From: Actinomycetota bacterium
Lineage (GTDB): Bacteria > Actinomycetota > Thermoleophilia > Gaiellales > Gaiellaceae
Assembly: GCA_005883365.1 (NCBI GenBank)
Contig: VAXA01000128.1
Span: 1-10,190, forward strand
Length of the DNA stretch: 10,190 nt
Direction: 5' to 3'
The translations under genes were made by a program, and so were the position numbers. The number at the start of each line of letters is the position of its first letter. The first letter of the stretch is position 1. The notes below the pieces were generated by a model that was given only the letters and a program-made list of their open reading frames with translations, was not told the origin of the DNA and ran no database searches. Of the stretch, positions 7,650-10,190 are shown piece after piece.

Positions 7650-7691
7650 AGCCCCCGCCGTCCGCGCCTCACAGCGGCCTCGGCGGGGGCT
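7650..7691 (+). terminator. GC-rich hairpin, likely transcription terminator
   Basis: A perfect 11-bp inverted repeat (AGCCCCCGCCG at 7650-7660, CGGCGGGGGCT at 7681-7691) encloses a 20-base loop, in which CCGC (7662-7665) and GCGG (7674-7677) can pair further. It starts 14 bp after the beta-propeller stop and before the next gene. No T-run follows, so it is not a classical intrinsic terminator, but T-poor hairpins are common at gene ends in high-GC actinobacteria. It probably ends the ldc-opp-propeller transcript. Confidence 0.65.
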
Positions 7692-7708
7692 CGAGCGTGT
7701 GCCTGCTC

Positions 7709-7737
7709 TTGCCCGCGCGGTCGTGAGGGCGTTGAAT
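7709..7737 (+). promoter_or_regulatory. candidate promoter for the MFS-cNMP gene (possibly leaderless)
   Basis: TTGCCC (7709-7714) and TTGAAT (7732-7737) are 17 bp apart, each matching 4 of 6 bases of the -35 and -10 consensus. The -10-like box ends 7 bp before the GTG at 7745, which would place the transcript start at or next to the start codon. It lies just after the terminator hairpin, where a new promoter is expected. Matches of this quality also arise by chance. Confidence 0.3.
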
Positions 7738-7744
7738 CGCGAGG

Positions 7745-9281
7745 GTGTCCCCTCTCCGCAACAGGCTCGCCGCCGCCGCGCTCGCTTCTAGGAACGAGAA
7801 CGTCAGGCGCGTCGAGCTCGCCTGGGCCGCGGCGATCACCGCGGAGTGGGCGTATTTCGTCGCGCTCGGCGTCTTCGCCTACCACGCGGGCGGCGCCTCG
7901 GCCGTGGGGCTGGCCGGGCTCATCCGGCTGCTGCCGGCCGGTCTCGTCGCGCCGAGCGCAGCGTCGCTCGGCGACCGGATTCCCCGCGAGCGGCTTCTCG
8001 TCGGTGCGGCGCTGCTCGGCTCGGTCGCGTACGCGGGATCCGCGGTCGCGGCGTTCGCGGGCTCCGAGGCCGGCGTCTACGCCTGCGCCGCGTTCGTCGG
8101 GATCTCCTCGACGCTGATCAGGCCGACGCTGCAGGCGCTGCTCCCGTCGCTGACGCCGTCTCCGGAGGAGCTGGTCGCTGCGAACGCCGCCACCTCGACG
8201 GTCGAGAGCCTCGGGACGCTCGTCGGGCCGCTGGTCGCGGGGGTGCTCGTCGAGCAGGCGAGGGTCGGCGTCACCTTCGCCGTAGCTGCCGCGGCCCTGG
8301 CCGTCGGCGTTGTCCTGCTTCTCCGTGTCCACACTCAAGGGCCGGCGGCCGGACGGGCTGCTTCACGCGGCGGCCCGGTCTCCGCGTGGCGCACGGTCGT
8401 CCAGCATCCCGGAGCGCCGGTGGTCGTCACGCTGATGGTCGCGCAGGCCTTCGTCCGCGGTTGCCTGAACGTGCTCATCGTCGTCGCCGCGTTCCGGCTG
8501 CTCGACGGCGGCGGCGGGACGGTCGGCCTCCTCACGGCGGCGATCGGAGCGGGCGGCGTGATCGGCGCGATCGTGTCCTCGACGTATCACGGAGGCCGGC
8601 TCGCGCGCGTCTTTGCGCTCTCGCTCGTCGGCTGGGGCCTGCCGATCGCGCTCGTGGCCCCGAGTCCCCAGCTCCTCGCGGCACTCGTGCTGCTGGGGAT
8701 CGTCGGCGCCGCCAACAGCGTCGAGGACGTCTCCGGCTTGCTCCATCGCGACACCGCTGCTCGTCCGGGAGCTCGGGGCTCGCTCCGCCTTCGTGCTGGT
8801 GGGGTTCATGCTCCCGGTGCTCACGATCGCCGGCTTCCGCCGCATGAGGGCGCTCGACGACCTGGCGGCGCCGACGAGGCAGCAGCTCCTGGTGGACGAG
8901 GTGCCGATGTTCGCGCCGCTGTCTCTCGCCGCGAAGGAGCGGCTGGCCACGAAGCTCCTTCCGATCGACGTTCCCGCGGGCGAGACGATCGTGCGCGCGG
9001 GCGAGGTCGGCGACCGCTTCTACCTCGTCGATTCCGGCACCGTCCGGATCGGGCTCGAGGAGGGTGAGAAGGAGGGCGGCGCGGGCGACTACTTCGGCGA
9101 GATCGCGCTCCTGCGCGACGTGCCGCGGACGGCGACGGTGACCGCCGCGACCGAGGCGCGGCTCTACGCGCTCGAGCGGGCCGACTTCCTCGCCGCCGTG
9201 ACCGGCCACACGCTTGCCGAGGCCGCGGCCCAAGGCGTCGTCGGCGAGCGGCTCGCCGCAGGGCAGGCCGTCAGCTCGTAG
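7745..9281 (+). pseudogene. MFS transporter fused to a C-terminal cyclic-nucleotide-binding domain, broken by internal deletion and frame change
   Basis: The first 330 residues from GTG 7745 are a major facilitator-type transporter. There are about ten hydrophobic segments and a motif-A-like SLGDRIPRERLLVG (74-87) after segment 2. At about 8733-8742 the family match moves to the +1 frame (SIATPLLVRELGARSAF), completes a last membrane segment, passes a short linker and enters a CRP-type domain (about 8900-9210). This domain includes GDRFYLVDSGTVRI and the phosphate-binding cassette GDYFGEIALL followed by PRTATV. Its Glu and Arg are retained, so cNMP binding is plausible. Roughly 35-40 residues expected at the switch are absent. 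The unshifted frame stops at 9067 without the domain. The start is fixed because an in-frame TGA at 7733-7735 precedes it and no other start lies before conserved sequence. GAGG abuts the GTG, too close to act as a Shine-Dalgarno. Substrate unknown. Confidence 0.8.
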
Positions 9282-10190
9282 AGCCCGCCAACACCGTCCG
9301 CTCCCGACTCTTCGGGCTGCCGGGCTGGTAGGACGGCGCCGCCCAGTTGGCGCTGCGGCCGGCGAGTTGGAGCGGCTTGTCCTCGGTGGCGGTCTCCATC
9401 ACCGCACGGAATCGGTAGTGGTCGACGAGCTTGATCGCCTCGATCGCGTACTTCGTGGCGATGTCCCGGTCGGTGAAGCAGACGAGGTTGTCGCCGTTCT
9501 CCTTCTCGCCGCCTGAAGCGAGATTCGAGGAGCCTCCGAAGGCGAGCGGGGTCTCGCCGTTGAAATCCGTGACGACGAACTTGTGATGAATGACCTGCCC
9601 CGCGCCGCCGCTCCATTCCTGCTTGAAGGGCGCCGGAACGTGCTTCGAGAGGTACGAGAAGGGGATGAACGTGGAAGGCGTACAGTTCGGATCGCGTGGG
9701 CAGGGCCTTGATCGCATCGAGCAGCTGCCCGCCGCCGCTGCCGATCTCCATGATCGCGAACAGCACCGAGCGCTTCGCGTTCGTGACCGCGTCAGCCACG
9801 CGCTTCAGCGACACGTCGGGGTCGTGATGCGGGCTGAGACACACCGAGTAGCCCGGGAGGCCGTCGTGGCCGCCCGCGTCGTGCCAGCTCGCCGCAAGCG
9901 GACTGGAGGCGAAGGCGTGCGGGTCGTCCCAGGACTGCTGGAACGCCTGGTCGTAGAGGGCCGCCGTCGCGGGGTCGTCGAAGACGAAGACGTTGTTCGA
10001 CTGGACGTAGAGCCCGCGCACGCTGAAGTTCGCGGAACCGCTCAGCACCTTCAGCGCGGTGTCGCCGCGCTTCTGGATCATCACCTTGTCGTGGGAGAAG
10101 CGCTGGAAGTGGCCGACCTTGATCTCCGCACCCCGGTCGGCGAGCCAGGCGTGGGCCTTCGGCTCCCGCGCGCCCGCCTTCACGTGGCTC
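9271..10190 (-). pseudogene. phospholipase D-superfamily protein with two HKD-like motifs, 5'-partial and frame-broken
   Basis: The gene enters from the right edge on the - strand and is open at base 10190. PLD enzymes act on phosphodiester bonds of phospholipids or nucleic acids through two HxK motifs; the substrate here is not determinable. The first motif is FSHDKVMIQ followed by GSANFS (about 10020-10100); the Asp normally five residues after the Lys is displaced. YSVCLSPHHDPDVSLKRV and VLFAIMEIGSGGG form the middle. At about 9669-9676 the match leaves one frame after ELYAF and resumes in the +1 frame with FIPFSYLSKHVPAPFKQEW. The second motif is canonical: HHKFVVTD then GGSSNLASGG (about 9530-9590), with DHYRFRA near the end. 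Some 20-30 residues seem lost at the switch. Read straight on, the first frame lacks the second motif. The stop TGA at 9271-9273 lies inside the convergent MFS-cNMP gene. Confidence 0.8.

Noticed and set aside
8613..9281. A separate CRP-like regulator gene
   Set aside because: The first part of this frame is out-of-frame transporter sequence, and the match from 8742 still includes a membrane helix. There is no DNA-binding domain, so it is the rest of the fusion gene.
9303..9316. Small hairpin CCCGA-CTCT-TCGGG as a terminator for the MFS-cNMP gene
   Set aside because: The stem is only 5 bp, with no T-run, inside the PLD coding sequence. It is too weak to call in such GC-rich DNA.

Overview
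The window is very GC-rich, with G or C at most third codon positions, GTG used as a start as often as ATG, and almost no intergenic space. Together with the protein types this suggests a high-GC actinobacterium, possibly of the Thermoleophilia (Gaiella/Solirubrobacter-like) branch. That placement is an inference from style and remembered family resemblance, not from a marker gene. No rRNA, tRNA, CRISPR array, insertion sequence or integrase was seen, and no gene-free stretch exceeds about 110 bases.

Left and centre (1-7691, all + strand): a tightly packed gene string that looks like one transcription unit. It runs: the last 19 codons of an unidentified gene; a peptidase family S66 LD-carboxypeptidase gene (broken); a secreted family 5 peptide-binding protein; two permeases (OppB/DppB and OppC/DppC types); two ATPases (OppD/DppD and OppF/DppF types); and a secreted beta-propeller protein of the TIGR03118 type. 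Junctions are 9, 13 and 10 bp gaps, then three 4-bp stop/start overlaps (ATGA, GTGA, GTGA), then a 48-bp gap. An 11-bp perfect GC-rich hairpin 14 bp after the last stop is a plausible terminator. The five transporter genes are intact and encode a complete oligopeptide/dipeptide ABC importer. The S66 gene in front suggests handling of peptidoglycan peptides: import of murein peptides and trimming of the terminal D-alanine.

Right (7692-10190): a + strand gene for an unusual fusion of a major facilitator superfamily transporter with a C-terminal cyclic-nucleotide-binding (CRP-type) domain, converging on and overlapping by 11 bp a - strand phospholipase D-superfamily gene that runs off the right edge. 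The fusion gene has no clear ribosome binding site, its start codon is fixed by an in-frame stop 12 bp upstream, and a possible -35/-10 pair would start transcription at or next to the GTG, so it may be leaderless.

The main oddity is that three genes (S66 peptidase, MFS-cNMP fusion, PLD protein) are each broken in the same manner. Each reads as a good family member up to one point, then continues as a good family member in the +1 frame, and each appears to lack roughly 20-40 residues at the switch. The transporter genes between them are undamaged. This may be real decay or an assembly/sequencing fault, and should be settled before any of the three is called functional or dead. I see no clearly new biological system here.
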